Part shown: piece after piece, positions 32,502-45,500 of the stretch
Layout of the letters: every line of letters starts with the position of its first letter
Numbering within the stretch: the first letter of the stretch is position 1
NCBI GenBank assembly: GCA_001643675.2
Contig: LSRY02000025.1
Span: 436,001 to 500,000 of the forward strand
DNA from: Monocercomonoides exilis
Taxonomy: Eukaryota > Preaxostyla > Oxymonadida > Polymastigidae
Reading direction: 5' to 3'
DNA: 64,000 nucleotides
The notes under the pieces: generated by a model
Databases searched by the model: none
Seen by the model: the letters and a program-made list of their open reading frames with translations, nothing else
Told to the model about the DNA's origin: nothing
Made by a program: the position numbers and the translations under genes

Positions 32502-33779
32502 TTAATTACTGTTGCTTTTATTGTTTTCATTTTCCTTGCTCAGCGAAAATTGCGTTATTATCACAACACAAATTGTTTCAATAGATGAATTGCACAATTT
32601 TTGTGTAATTGTGAAATTTTTGAAAAATTTTGAAATTCCTATATGTTATTTTGAAATAATCGAGTAATTTTGAAATTTTTCAGAAAAATTGAAAATAAGG
32701 CAGTTATTTTAAGTTTCACAAGTGATATTCAAGTTAAATAAAAATTGTGGAAAGATCTGAATTTTTCTTTTGAAAATTACAGCATTCTCATATCGCAGTT
32801 TATTTATCACAACGATTATCAAAAAAATTATGCACAATTATCGAACTATCACCAATCAATAATGTGTATCAAATCGTTTATTTTAATTTTATTCCAACTA
32901 TAAAAATTAAAAATTATTAAATATTATTTCACAAGTTTATTGTGACTGTTTAAATATTTTTGTGACAACAAATGATTGTCAATGTTCAAAACATTAAAAA
33001 TTTCAAAGAGAAAAATAATAAGAAAATATTTAGTGACTTTCTTTGCCTGTAAACTGTGAACGCAACCGGTGAAAACAATCATTTATGAATCGAAGCTGCA
33101 CCTTCAATGAAACAGATGACATTCTATACCTTTTAATGTTAGAAAAATTGACAAAAACCGATGATTGAGAGGAATAAAGCAGCATAATTGTCAGATTCAT
33201 AAAGTTGGTTTCTGTTAAACCACAACAAATTTGAACCGAAAATGAACATATCATATCTATGGAAATGATTTTTCACTGGATAAAGAAGAAAAGAAGCAAA
33301 TATTCACAAACGATTTACTGATTTTTTGTTTCTTTTTGAATAAATGTCTTTCTTCTACTGCTTAATCTCTTCAAACAGCTATCAAATCACTGTGTGTGGA
33401 ACGTATGGTAATATGTGTAATCTGAGTTTAATGTGAAATTTTTCAAAGCCTTATTGAACAAAATTTTGCTTAAAAATGAAATACAACAAATTTTTGAATC
33501 GTTCAATCAGTGATTAGGCACAGGAAACAGGATTTGGAGCTATTCACAGACTGGAAATAAAATAAAACAATACGTAGTTTTGTTTAACATTTTTTCCATA
33601 GAGAACGAGCACACAAACCTTTTGCCATAAAATTTTATAAATATCAACTTTATTCATCACAGCTCGAATCCTCCAAAATACAACTAAGTGTAATTTGAAA
33701 TTACATATTTTGCAATTTGAAAAGATTCTGAAATGACTTTCACATCTTTTTCGCTCATGCTGAATACAGATCAGCCTTT

Positions 33780-36100
33780 CCATTCCGAAGGCAAAGAAGC
33801 GAAGACAAGAAAGTGACTGGGGTGTTTCATCGGTCCATGCGGCTATCACTATGTGCGACGCAGACACTGGATGGATATGTTGTGGCGCTTTCGGCAACAC
33901 TTTCAGTGTCGCTGGTGAAACAGCATCATTAATTTGCAATGTTGGTGGGTTCGTTGTTAAAAAGAAAGTGGATCTTAGTATCGAACGGCGTGAAAGCGTT
34001 CCATTTGATCTACGTTCTGTTTATCCTTCTGAGAAACAACCTTCCACAGCGCAGCTGGTGTTCCGATCTGCTCAGTCGAGGAGTGCGACTGTGAAGACAG
34101 ACGACGAAGTCATTAGATGAGGAGTTGAAGAGAATGAAGTGTGGAAGATTGAGGAGATGGTGGTGAAACTGGCAAGAAAGATTCTGGAGCTGAGGAAGAA
34201 GCCCAATGCAGAGGTGAAGGATATGATGAAGCAGTTTGTGGAGATAATGAAGAAGATAGAGCTCAGCAAGGAGGAGTGGTGAGTGTAAATTGCAAACTGA
34301 TACTAATGGTTTGGCGATGCATGCTGTCATGCTTTTTTCACTGGCCTCTGCATAGTGCGGGATGGTTTTATCTTTGGCTTTGATGATTCTGCAGTTGGGG
34401 CTACGTGAAAAGTACCAGGAGAAGGTTGCAGTGATTATTTAAAATGGAAGTGTTGTGGTCCTATCGGTACACACAAGCGGAAATGGAGTTGTTGTGAAGT
34501 TGGGCGTTGTGTGAGTGTCGATGGAGAAGTTAATTGATGAGGAGGAGAAGATAAAAGGAAAGGAGCAAATTCCGGGATCATCGAAAGATCTGAGAAGAAC
34601 GAAGCTGTGGCTAATGGTGGTGGCATTGATGATATTTGTGGTGGTGAAGGAGGAGTGGAAGCAACTGTGCTGTTGAAGATAAACAAGATGGAAGAGGAAA
34701 CGAAGATGCTGTTGGAGCTGTCGAAAGTGCAGGAGCTGACGATAATTGAACAGAAGGTGCAATTCAAGTATCTGATTGAGAAGCAGCAGACAGCACTTGC
34801 GCAAAAGGAGAATGAGAAGAATAAAAAGAAGGTCTTATATGAAGAAATTGTGGGGAGGCAGGCTGGGCAGGCGAAGGAGCAGGAGGAGCTGGTGTTGCGG
34901 GGAAACATTGACATAGAAAGTGATTGACGGGCAGAGAAGAAAGGGGCGAGAGAGTGTAACAGTACGAATAGTAGATGGATGAACAGAAGAGGAGGCGAAG
35001 AAAACGAAGAAGCAGAGGAGGGTGTAATGGCAGAAGATAGAAATGCAAGTGAGCTGAATGTGATCCAGCTGTCTCCGCACCACGATGCGAAGAGAGAGCA
35101 GAAGAACTTATTGCTAACTGCAACTCCAACAGGGTAATAGAAAGAGGCAGGGAAGGAAACTGTCGTTCAGTGGCTGGAAGAGAAGCATGCGGAGCAGAAG
35201 AAGGGCGAGACTGTGCGATGGGAAATGATCCACAATGAAAAGAAATTCAGGAAGTTTTTTGAGGATGTGTGGATGTCCGGGAGGTTCATGTGTTAGAAGT
35301 TCACCGGAGATGAGCAATCATTTTTATTGTTTTTCAACATTGTGCTGTTGAAGATGCGTTGGAGAAGAAGATCTAGATGTATTCTGAGGTGTTAAAATGG
35401 TTGAAGTTGGAGAAGGTGAGGACAGAGTCATCTGCATTTCTCGAATATTTTTTGAACTACAACCAGACAGAAGCAGCGAAGCGGAAGGAGGTTATAGAAG
35501 CTCTGCATGATTTCATATTTTGTTTCGATATGTCTTCTTCTTCGTGTTTGTCATCAGGAGAAGCTTGAAGAAAGATCATGTCTGCTCAAATGGAATCTCT
35601 TCTGTGTATTTGCAATCCGCAGATTTCACAGGTGTCTGTTGCCTCTAATCTTTTTGGATTCATTTTATCTATCGCCGTGCTGTCTGCCACCGTTTGCTTC
35701 TGTGCTGGAGACGTGCCAGTTTAACGACTTCTTCTTATTGTGTCTTAGACTATCGGATATGTGCAAATCAACTCACTGGAGAGTTTCTCGAATGTTGAAT
35801 GAATACAGAGTGATTTCAAAGAGTGTGAGAAGGAACTGCAATTCAAGGTGAGTGTGCTTTCTATAGCGACTGAATGAAAATGGATGAGAGCATTTGTCTG
35901 GCTGAGATACGTTTAGGAGACTGTCTATTATGAAATCTCAAAGAAAGAAGGGCATTCGGCTCTATGTCAAATGGAACGGCTGCTGGTTGTACTGCTAAGG
36001 CTGCAGCTGAAAAGGAATGAGGAAGACGTGTCGATATGCATTTGGACGCTGCTGTGGGACAGACAGTGAGTCATGAAGTTTCACGAGACGATGATATTGA
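33780..36100 (+). pseudogene. Decayed protein-coding DNA, family X copy 2
   Basis: Plus-strand frames 33,851-34,120, 34,540-34,920 and fragments up to about 36,100 encode Glu/Lys/Gln-rich, probably coiled-coil sequence broken by stops. The first matches 138-413 at the window start over the Cys-Gly-Ala-Phe to Gln-Ser-Arg region. A short hydrophobic stretch near 34,600 could be a membrane segment. I do not know the family. The copy lies entirely within the 7.2-kb insertion, so it was carried there or inserted later. Confidence 0.45.
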
Positions 36101-36879
36101 AGAGGGAGAAGTAATTATATCTTACAGAGACACATCGCTATTTGCTTTTTTTCAACAAAGTTTTCATCTGAAGTAGAAAGAATTGGTCATAAATAACATG
36201 TTGCAGTTCTTTGAGCCATTATTAAAAGGGATTGATCAAATGACTTCTCATCAAACATTTTCATCAGTGTTGTCATCTTCATTGTTGCATTCTTTCTCTT
36301 TTATCTCTTGTTTTTTATCGCAGTCATTTTCATTCAAAGAATTGTTCGAATGAAATAAATATATCCCGAATTTTGAGAAAGCATTGTTTTCTTTCATAAG
36401 ATTTCCTTTAAAAAGGCATGAAATGTTGAAGAAAAAGAATAAAAAATGAGGAGGAGGAGGAAGAAGAAGAAGAAAAGATGATGATGATGATTGTTTGAAA
36501 ATTGTTTTTCTGTTGGATTGACTGAAATTTGATTAAACATTCAATTTTCCCCAAAGAAGATATGGAGAAGAGATGGTATCATCAGGTATGGAATAAAAAG
36601 GGAAGATAAGACATATGCTACAGAAAGCAGGCCCAGATGTTGTGAAATTATAATAATGACCGTTATCCGAAGTAATTCAATCAGCAATACTCACACATCG
36701 TTGACATTTTTCAGTAGAACATTATCAGATGATAAAGGAGCTATAGCTAACGGAACTTTCATGGAGGGTTCCCAGAAAACTGTAGACTTAGTGAGAAAAG
36801 AGTTGTGCAGCCTCCTGTCCCAACATTATAAGTTCCATTCTTCTCAAATATTCTTGAGTCAAAAATATTCGCTTCTTCT

Positions 36880-38060
36880 GAGCCATGCACAAGAGCAAAT
36901 TACTGTTAAGACTGAAATATGAGAAACAATGGCTGCTTCAATTTTTGTTTGGACAATTGCACTCACACCACTTTGTCCATATTTCACATAAGAATTGTCA
37001 TCGATGTCTTCACTTCTTATTTCTGTCATTGTTTTTGCTAATATCTGGACTTCATTTGTACAACCTGGAATAAGTTAAGTGAAACAATGGCTGATAGTGA
37101 AAGCGGATAGCTTTCATTGATTGAAACATGAAAAAGTGCCTTTGGAATTTGGCTGTGCTGCAGTTGAAGAAACAAATCTGGTTCTTCCTCCAGCATCATT
37201 AAGCCATTCACTTTTGTCAATGATTGAACCCGAGTTTGCGCTAACTCTGTTTTCTATTTGTCTGTTTGAATAACAGTTTGGATGAATGTGATTAGCTGAA
37301 GAGCCTTGATGAACAATATCATGTTTTCATTTAACGTATGAGTCATTGTGGAAAAAATAATAGAAAAATAATATTCCTTTTTTTACTGCATTGATTTGCG
37401 ACCCAACAACACCTCCTGCTGTCATCGAAAAGCAGTTGCAGAATATGCAGTTATTTATTAAGACATTGTCCATTGAAAGCCAATGCTCAATTGCGCCACC
37501 TCCAGAACCTGAAGAGTTAAGCGCACTGCAGTTGAAAAATAAACAAATTAATAACACATTTCTTCTGCCTCTCGGTTCTCTTTGCGCGCAGATCAATTGC
37601 CCCTCCGTAGTTGCCGAAAGAGTAATTTTGAAAAGAGTAATCATAAATCGCTGGATGTGTATTGATATTTTCAAACTGAATTCCTTCACCACCGCAACCA
37701 TCTGAACTTGCTTTTTCTGTAGAACATTGCGTTAATGTTGCCTGGAGCACAATACATTCAGCGATATTCATTGCATATATTCTTCCACATCTTGCGGAAA
37801 AAGCATTACATTTAGGAAAAGACGAATTTTCAATTTCAAAACGGTTTTTTCACAGTCTTGGACATAAAGTGCACCTCCTTGTTGCGATGCGCAACCAATC
37901 CATTTCCATAATGAAAATGACTAACTTTCTGTTGCATCCATTTTATTTTTCCTTGAATTTGAATGTTATTCAATTCTTTTTCACCTTGAGAGAAGTATTT
38001 TTCATTTGAATTGCTCAAACCAATATAAACAGTGAAAATGAATGAACAAGTTTTTTCAAA
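36880..38060 (-). pseudogene. Antisense relic of receptor ectodomain inside the 7.2-kb insertion
   Basis: The minus strand aligns with gene 2 from about 53,990 to 55,110. It covers a Gly-Gly-Ala-Ile-Asp element, then Gly-Gly-Ala-Ile-Glu-His-Trp, an Asn-Cys-x-Phe-Cys-x-Cys run, the Ser-Glu-Trp-Leu segment and the start of the next module. Frameshifts and stops occur throughout (surviving frames 38,099-37,836, 37,771-37,517 and 37,701-37,327). Below about 36,880 the similarity is lost. The relic is on the opposite strand to gene 1 and is closer to gene 2. Confidence 0.85.
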
Positions 38061-38357
38061 TCTGAATAGTTTTTCAACGTTCAAACTTGTGAAACACATT
38101 GTCCCTCATATATCTTGTTCAGAAACTTTCGTGATAAAATGCAACAAATCTTATGTCACCAGAAAACAAATATTTAAATTAATCAAAAAATAACATAAAA
38201 AATTAATATCGAGAACAAGTTTTTTTGGATGTTGAAGTTTATCATAGATAATCTTTCTCGTTTGTGAAATTTTGAATATTGATGATAAATAATGTACACT
38301 GAGTGTTTCATTACTTTCTCCAATCGGTAAATATTTTGATTCTTGGCGACTTTTTTA

Positions 38358-39361
38358 GGGTCAACTTTTTAATGGGGCTTATTCCTTTATTGGCACTTTT
38401 TATTTTCGACAACAAAAAGCTGAAAAGTGTGAAATGGCTTTCAGCATTTGGATAACCGATTTTAACAAAGTTGATTCAATTTATTGCAGGCTTGTTTTTA
38501 AATTTTTGTTTATTATTTAACGAGATATTACGTTTTTTTGATAAATTTGAATTGGTTTTCCCCACTCAACCAAGCATTTCCAGAAAATGAAAAATACTGT
38601 TTTCAAAAGCACAAACAGTTATCTAACTGTTTTCTAATTCTTTTTTTTGGCAAACAATTTTTTCGTGTTATTTTTGCATTTCATTTTTTTAACAACATGC
38701 TAACATAAAACTGATTGTTTCTCTGTAAATATATTGAAATGATAAAAATAAAAATATAATATGTAAAACAAATACTCTAATAATGAAATGTTGTAAAAAT
38801 AAAACATTAATTTCTTATATTTGTCAAGAACTTAACAATGTCACAAAAGTATGATCGAAGGTCAAATATTGTTGGAGCCATTTGACTGTTCTTGACAAAT
38901 ATAAGAAATTAATGTTTTATTTTTACAACATTTCATTATTAGAGTATTTGTTTTACATATTATATTTTTATTTTTATCATTTCAATATATTTACAGAGAA
39001 ACAATCAGTTTTATGTTAGCATGTTGTTAAAAAAATGAAATGCAAAAATAACACGAAAAAATTGTTTGCCAAAAAAAAGAATTAGAAAACAGTTAGATAA
39101 CTGTTTGTGCTTTTGAAAACAGTATTTTTCATTTTCTGGAAATGCTTGGTTGAGTGGGGAAAACCAATTCAAATTTATCAAAAAAACGTAATATCTCGTT
39201 AAATAATAAACAAAAATTTAAAAACAAGCCTGCAATAAATTGAATCAACTTTGTTAAAATCGGTTATCCAAATGCTGAAAGCCATTTCACACTTTTCAGC
39301 TTTTTGTTGTCGAAAATAAAAAGTGCCAATAAAGGAATAAGCCCCATTAAAAAGTTGACCC
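38358..39361. mobile_element. 1,004-bp foldback MITE with 474-bp perfect arms
   Basis: Left arm 38,358-38,831 and right arm 38,888-39,361 appear to be perfect inverse copies, separated by a 56-bp loop. The ends read GGGTCAACTTTTTAATGGGG and are flanked by TA on both sides (38,356-38,357 and 39,362-39,363). A TA target duplication and absence of coding capacity fit a Tc1/mariner-type MITE. The perfect arms imply recent insertion or strong arm homogenisation. It is nested in the 7.2-kb insertion. Confidence 0.93.
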
Positions 39362-39743
39362 TATAAATTTGACCCTTATCAATCATCTGGAAAAAAAAAT
39401 TGCTGTTAAAACCTTCAAACATTAAAAACAATTAATTTGTAAGGAACAAAATTGTATTCCAAAGCTTGTTTCGAAAAATCGTTCATTATTTCATAACAAT
39501 CTTGTTAAAAAATTTTTTCTTTAATTAATAATAATAAAAAACAATAGATAATTTTTCGAAAATATGATTTGAATAACTTCATGTATATGTATAATATATT
39601 TTTTCACATAAAAAATTTTGTCCTCCTGAGTTATTGCATAATTCCCCAAAATTTTCAAATTTTCCATTGACAATTTCAAAATTATTGGGTAATTTCAAAA
39701 TAACACAATAATTTTGAAATTATTTTTATTTCACAATTCATCT

Positions 39744-40180
39744 AATGATTTCATTCACGAGACATTTTGCGTGTTTCTTTTTGTTTATTTCATTGTGTAG
39801 TCAAATAGCATTTTGTAAATCACATTTTGAGGTTGAGAGCGTTTTTTTTTCGTTTTGATTGAAAAGTTCTTTTTTTCCAATTTTTCCGATTTTTGTTCAT
39901 TTTTAGTGAGTCAAAATTGAAACATTCAGCAAAACAAATTATTTATTTTTATTTTTATTTTTAGGATGGAAGAAATATGCAAAAAGGTCGTGCGGCTTTT
40001 GCATCTGTTCTTTTCGAGACTGGAACAAACAAAATCCAAAAATCATAATCAACAAATAAACTTCGACAATGATGATTCAGCAATAAAAATATCTTTTCAA
40101 ACATTAAAATATTTGATTTATTTGTTTTGTGGGAAAACAATATTTGTTTTGGTTATTTTTTTTCCAATTGTCATATAACA
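39744..40180 (+). repeat. Gene 1 distal 3' flank, homologous to 61,965-62,365
   Basis: Near-identical to the DNA after gene 2 except for a 47-bp segment present there and absent here. It contains an ATG at 39,966 after a TTTTTAG acceptor-like tract, opening a 70-codon frame whose first 26 codons equal the frame at 62,234. That frame diverges where the homology ends at about 40,080. A conserved downstream exon is possible but unproven. Confidence 0.75.
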
Positions 40181-40319
40181 GCATGAATGTTAAAAATATT
40201 GTCAGTTTTTGTGGAAGGTTTATAAAAATTTCAGTACACATAAATACATAATCTTAAAGAATAAATAGAATTTTTCTAAGTGACGAATGCTTTCATGATT
40301 TCTGTGGTCCAGCTGTTTT

Positions 40320-41455
40320 CAACTGAATTAGTGATTGAGCGAATTATCGAACGCATGGAGCAAGTTTACTCATCTAATGAGTATCGAAATCCCTTCTATC
40401 TCAGTACACGTGATCAAAAACCCTTTTCCTAGCACGCTCTGGTGTGGAGGATGAGTTGAGAGCGTTCGGGTGATGGTGCGACATCCCTGCTCTATACCCG
40501 CTCCCTCTTGGGATATCTTTGAGGCTACATAGATTTGGCCCTTGCCTCTTCAGTTTCATCACCTATCTGACCTATCCTTCTTCCACTGCGCTTCCTCCGA
40601 TCCTTTCCTCTCTTCTTCAGTGGAGTTGTGTCCTTCTCTCCAGTCAACTCACAGATGCTGCTGGGGATTATGGAGGGAGTCTTCTGACGACTCGGTTGTC
40701 AGTGTGAAGAGCCTCGAAGTTGAACTGTCTCCCTTTTCTTTCCTTCTTCCCTCAGAAGACTCTCTCTTCTTTTCGATCGCTTTCTCGAAAGTTTCTTCCA
40801 TTCTTCAAATCCCGCTTTTGGTAATTCCTCGGTGCGATCTTTCGATTCAGCATCTGCTATCTCGAGCCTCCCCTCCTTCGATACTCCACTCTTATCTGGC
40901 TTGCAATCTTCTCCCCTCTGGGGTACTGATCCGCCGATTGTCTCCAGGATCCATTTTGTGATTTGCACCGGTTACCGTGCATAATATTCCTGGGTCACTC
41001 TCGAACCTGGTGCCCATCTCGCGCACGCATTGATTGCTTTCCAATCTGCATCTTGTTGTTTTGCAAAGTGTGAAATCACTGCGTGTCTTATCGAGTTCGA
41101 CGTGAAAGTCTCTGGTATTCCGTTCTCTCTCAGGACAGCCACTAATTCTTCTTTGATCCTCTGCAAGCTTGTAGGTTGCCTCTCACTGATATTGAACCAC
41201 ACATGTTCATTCTGAAAAGTTGTCTTTGCATAGTCCATCCAAAGTTGGAGCGCCTCCATTGCATCGATACGTGGATTGGGATGTTTCCGTACTGTAACTT
41301 TGACAACCTCACCTCCCGAAGTCTTGGTTCGGACTTGTGTCTGGATAGAGTTAACTTTGAATATCGTTGTCTCTCTTCTCATTCTTTCCAGCTCTGCTAG
41401 CCTTAAAGCTCCAAAAAATCATAGTGAGGATCAGGGCTCTCCTATGGAGTATTTG
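40320..41455 (-). mobile_element. DIRS-like fragment (recombinase half plus terminal motif)
   Basis: The minus strand carries the C-terminal half of a tyrosine recombinase (41,455-40,972). It is about as similar to the 19.1-19.6 kb ORF as two copies of one element family would be. The Ser-Ile-Arg-His-Ala box and the Glu-Tyr-Tyr end are both intact. A TAA follows, then the same basic tail (40,968-40,699). The remaining DNA down to 40,320 ends with TGCTCCATGCGTTCGA and AATTCGCTCAAT, the equivalents of the left half of the internal complementary region of element 2. The rest of the element is missing on both sides. A small MITE lies at the 41.46-kb break. Confidence 0.85.
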
Positions 41456-41470
41456 TGGTTCTGTCATATG

Positions 41471-41675
41471 GCTGATCCTTATTGAAATCAAACTTTCGTT
41501 CGAGTTTGGATCGAATTTATTTTTCTCAATGGGATTTTGAGTAAAAAATTTATTTTCTTTGAAATATCGTCATGTTCTGTGTGTTTCAACTATAGAAGTT
41601 CATTTTTTCTAAATCCCATTGAGAAAAAATTTTGATCAAAACTTGAACGAAAGCATGATTTCAAGAAGGATCAGC
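41471..41675. mobile_element. 205-bp foldback MITE
   Basis: Inverted arms begin GCTGATCCTTATTGAAATCA and end with the imperfect inverse. They share the block CTCAATGGGATTT (inverse AAATCCCATTGAG) and lie about a 70-bp loop. No coding capacity. It abuts the broken edge of the DIRS fragment. Confidence 0.75.
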
Positions 41676-41952
41676 TAAATTATAAAACTTTAAAATGTCT
41701 TTTTATATTATTTAATTAATTTTTCAAAAAAATTATTCAAAATTTCAATTAGAGGACAGTTGTTTTTGAGAAAGAAAACCCCAAAAAGTTAAATAATAAA
41801 AAAAAACATATTATTATCACCAAAGAGTGTTGATGAAAGTTCACTCAAAAACATTTAGCCTTTTCATAAAGCTAATTTTTAAATGTTTAGGCACCCGAAA
41901 AGTGGCCTTATGCCTATTTTTTGGTCAAAAAATGGAGATGAAAAATAAAATA

Positions 41953-42403
41953 CAGTCTAAACCGCATATAATCACATCGGTTTTTGCACAACTTTTTGTA
42001 ACTATATCAGATTGTGATAATACACGATGCTGCTTTACACAGAAAAAAATAAAAATTAATTAATTAATTAATTAATTTTGAGTCGATTTTTTCATTTTTG
42101 AAAATTCTTCATAAAAACGCATTTTTCACTTGCGTAATTAATTTTTTGCGAAAATGCATATTATTTTAACTTATTTGAGCACATTTTTGAAAACGCGAAA
42201 AATTGAGATTTTTGATCAAAAAATCGATTTTTCATTGAAAAAGTCACCCATAATAATTAAAAATGTGATTATATATTGTCATCCCTGTGATTATATGCGA
42301 GGAAAAAATGAATGAAAAACAAGCAAAAAATGTCGGTGCATCGAAAAATGTGACTATGGGCGAATGTGATTATATTCGACGTGATTATATCCGGTTTTGA
42401 CTA
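41953..42403. mobile_element. 451-bp MITE with Tc1/mariner-like ends
   Basis: The left end reads CAGTCTAAACCGCATATAAT and the right end, inverted, TAGTCAAAACCGGATATAAT. Both continue CAC and are flanked by TA. Extra copies of the GTGATTATAT motif lie inside near 42,265 and 42,290. A TTAA tandem stretch is at 42,056-42,076. There is no ORF. End sequence and TA duplication point to a Tc1/mariner-superfamily source, possibly pogo/Tigger-like. Confidence 0.8.
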
Positions 42404-42514
42404 TATAATAATAATTTTTATTAAATTTGCTTTTGTTGCAAATTTTGAAAAATGATTCCAAAATTTTCACTTTGATGAAATTCAGACCTGCAAAGCGAAC
42501 TATATCTCATTTTA

Positions 42515-45500
42515 TCAAATATTCACAAAATAATCAGAAATATTCAACGATAATTCATTTCCCCAAATTGGTCTTTTCAAAACGTCAAAAGTTTTATGAA
42601 AACTCCCAATGCAATCTTCACATCCCTTTTCTTCCATCTTTTCAAATATCTTCCTTTTGGAAGCCTTTTTTCTCTCTATTCCAGCTTTGCGAAACGTCTT
42701 TTCTTTCAATCTTTTTGACACATTCAAAAAGAAATCCAAGCAACCACAAACAGTATAACCTTTCAAAGTCGATCGTTTCATTTCGTCAATGAATAACTTT
42801 ATGGTTTCTTCGTTCACAAATGCATCAATTTCCATATTTCTCTTTTTTGCTGCTTCTCTTATGGAATGAATGCATTTAGCATGAATTTCATTGTGATTAT
42901 CTCTTGACGCTTGAAGCATCTGAACAATGCTTCCGATAAGTCCAATAAATTCCTCATTCCATGATCTGCATGAGTGAAAGAAATCAAAAAATACATAGAT
43001 CCATCTCCTGATTATAGTCACTTCTGTTCTTTCATTCTCATCTTTTTCACTTTTCCAATCAACACACCTTGTCAGCTCTTCAAGTTCTCTTGCTGCTTCT
43101 CCTCCAAAACACAACTCATTCGTAATCACTTCTTCCAAACTTTTGCCATTGTCCAATCGGTTTATTAAAAACCGCCACGCTGACTGATAGGCAAGTCGAG
43201 TAAGATTGCGGTGCTCCTGATGATATTTGATAATTTCTGTTATTTCCTTAAAATACTGTTTTTGCCATATAATCTTATAAGAAACAAGAAAAATGACAAC
43301 AACACCAAAAAGGAAATGGAAATGCTCATACCATGGGTGCTTAACCCGCACCCTGGTGCAAAACCCGCACCCTGCAAATTTCTTGAAAATAGAGATATTT
43401 TTTTTTGCTTATCACAGTTGTTCATTGATAGTGAATTTGATTGAAACTTATTCAAAAAAATTATATATTTTATTTTTTTTATAAAAAGACTTTCAAAAAA
43501 TTGGATTTATAATATTTTTATTTGGAAATGAACTTTATCTATATTTACAGAAAAAGAAAAAAAGAAGAGTTCAAAAAATATGTGCATGCTTGTTTGTTAA
43601 TGTGTTTTCAAATATCTTTATTAGTTTTTTGAATTTGAATTATTCAGCAACAAATTTCACTTTTTATTTGATTGATCAATTCCATTAAAATGTGAAAAAC
43701 GAATCGAAAGTTCAGTAGCTGCATTGATAGAGGTTTGTGAAAATTGTTTCAAATGTTTTTCTATTACAGCTTTGTGTTTATTATATTATTGCTTATTATT
43801 GTGTTATATAACTCATCTTTTTTTTATTTGAATTATTCAACCAAGTTATTCATTTATTAATTTGTTTTGGATATTTAATATTTGATAAATTGTTTCCATG
43901 GTTTAATTGTTATTACATATTTATTGTTGATGTTGGTCAAGTTCTAATATTTTTCTTTTGTGAGTTTTGGTGATACTGGTTTTTTTGAAGATTATTTTTG
44001 GTTATTTTATTGTTTTCAAAATTGTTATTTACGTTCTGCGTATAAATGCTGTTGAGCATATGAATGTTTTATTCACTTGTCACAAAGATGTCAGATTTGC
44101 AAATTATGAGCTTTTTGTTTTTAATGATATTTTCTTTACAAAACTGTTGTTTTCAGAATAGCTATTTTTTAACAATGATTGTGATGGAATACTTTTAATC
44201 TTTGATTCAGTGTTCATTCTATCACCAAGTTATATTTAACCTGAACTGTCGTATTCAAAATGATAATCTCACTGACAAAAATAAAAATACTTTTTTCAAT
44301 AAGGATGATAACGGAAAAAATATTAAATTAGAAGAAAAATAAATTAGACATTCATCGATATAACTTTAAAAATGTGAAAAAATTTCCAAAATGTTATTAA
44401 AATAGTTCAATATGAAAATTAGCTCACAATTTTCATGAAAATACGTTTATCCCTGGCAACAAATGTTTTTTGCAAATCATTATTTAAGAATGATAAATAT
44501 TAAATTGTTTCAAGAAATTTGAATGATATGATTGGACTGTCTTTGCTTTCCAAAAGCAAAATATTCCAAAAAAAATGAATTGAAAAGAGCTCTAAAATGC
44601 AAGTGAAATGAGAAGAAAAGAATATGAACTGACAAATGAAAATATGTTAAATAAATAAAATAACAATTTTCAAATGAAAAATCTGCATTTGTGACAATTC
44701 AGCCACATTCAATTGCATGATCACTAATTTTTAATGAAATTTAAAATTTGGAAAACACATGCAATTTGAAATTATTCACATGATAAATACTTTCAACAAG
44801 CCAATGATAATATGAAATTTTGATGATTATATTGAAAGTTGCAGAATGTTTCCTGATCAGTGAAAAACAACAATTCGAAATTTGATTTCAAAAACATAAA
44901 AATAATAAAGTGAATAAAAATGAAAGTGTTTGAAAATTATGAAAATAATTATCTTCATTGAAAAAAGTTATAAAATAATACAAAAAACATTTCTATCTCC
45001 AATCAAATATAAATGAAACACAAATCAATCAAAGTTATCGTGTACATCGATATTAACATTAAATATTCAAAATTATATATAATAAAAGCAAGTTATCATT
45101 GAAAAACATTTGAAACAATTTTCACAAACCTCTATCAATGCAGCTACTGAACTTTCGATTCGTTTTTCACATTTTAATGGAATTGATCAATCAAATAAAA
45201 AGTGAAATTTGTTGCTGAATAATTCAAATTCAAAAAACTAATAAAGATATTTGAAAACACATTAACAAACAAGCATGCACATATTTTTTGAACTCTTCTT
45301 TTTTTCTTTTTCTGTAAATATAGATAAAGTTCATTTCCAAATAAAAATATTATAAATCCAATTTTTTGAAAGTCTTTTTATAAAAAAAATAAAATATATA
45401 ATTTTTTTGAATAAGTTTCAATCAAATTCACTATCAATGAACAACTGTGATAAGCAAAAAAAAATATCTCTATTTTCAAGAAATTTGCAGGGTGCGGGTT

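Larger units (their letters stand above)
32583..39743. mobile_element. 7.2-kb TIR-bounded insertion downstream of gene 1, superfamily unassigned
   Basis: The 3' flank of gene 2 (61,955-62,000) runs uninterrupted through TTTCAATGATTTCATTC. In gene 1 the same sequence is split. TTTCAAT at 32,576-32,582 is followed by AGATGAATTG, and CAATTCATCT ends at 39,743 followed by AATGATTTC. The inserted DNA therefore has a 10-bp perfect inverted end and AAT as a likely 3-bp target duplication. Similarity continues inward for about 100 bp, with TTATTTTGAAAT and TAATTTTGAAATT in both ends. Inside lie family X copy 2, an antisense receptor relic and a nested foldback MITE. No transposase was recognised, so it is probably non-autonomous. 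Confidence 0.7.
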
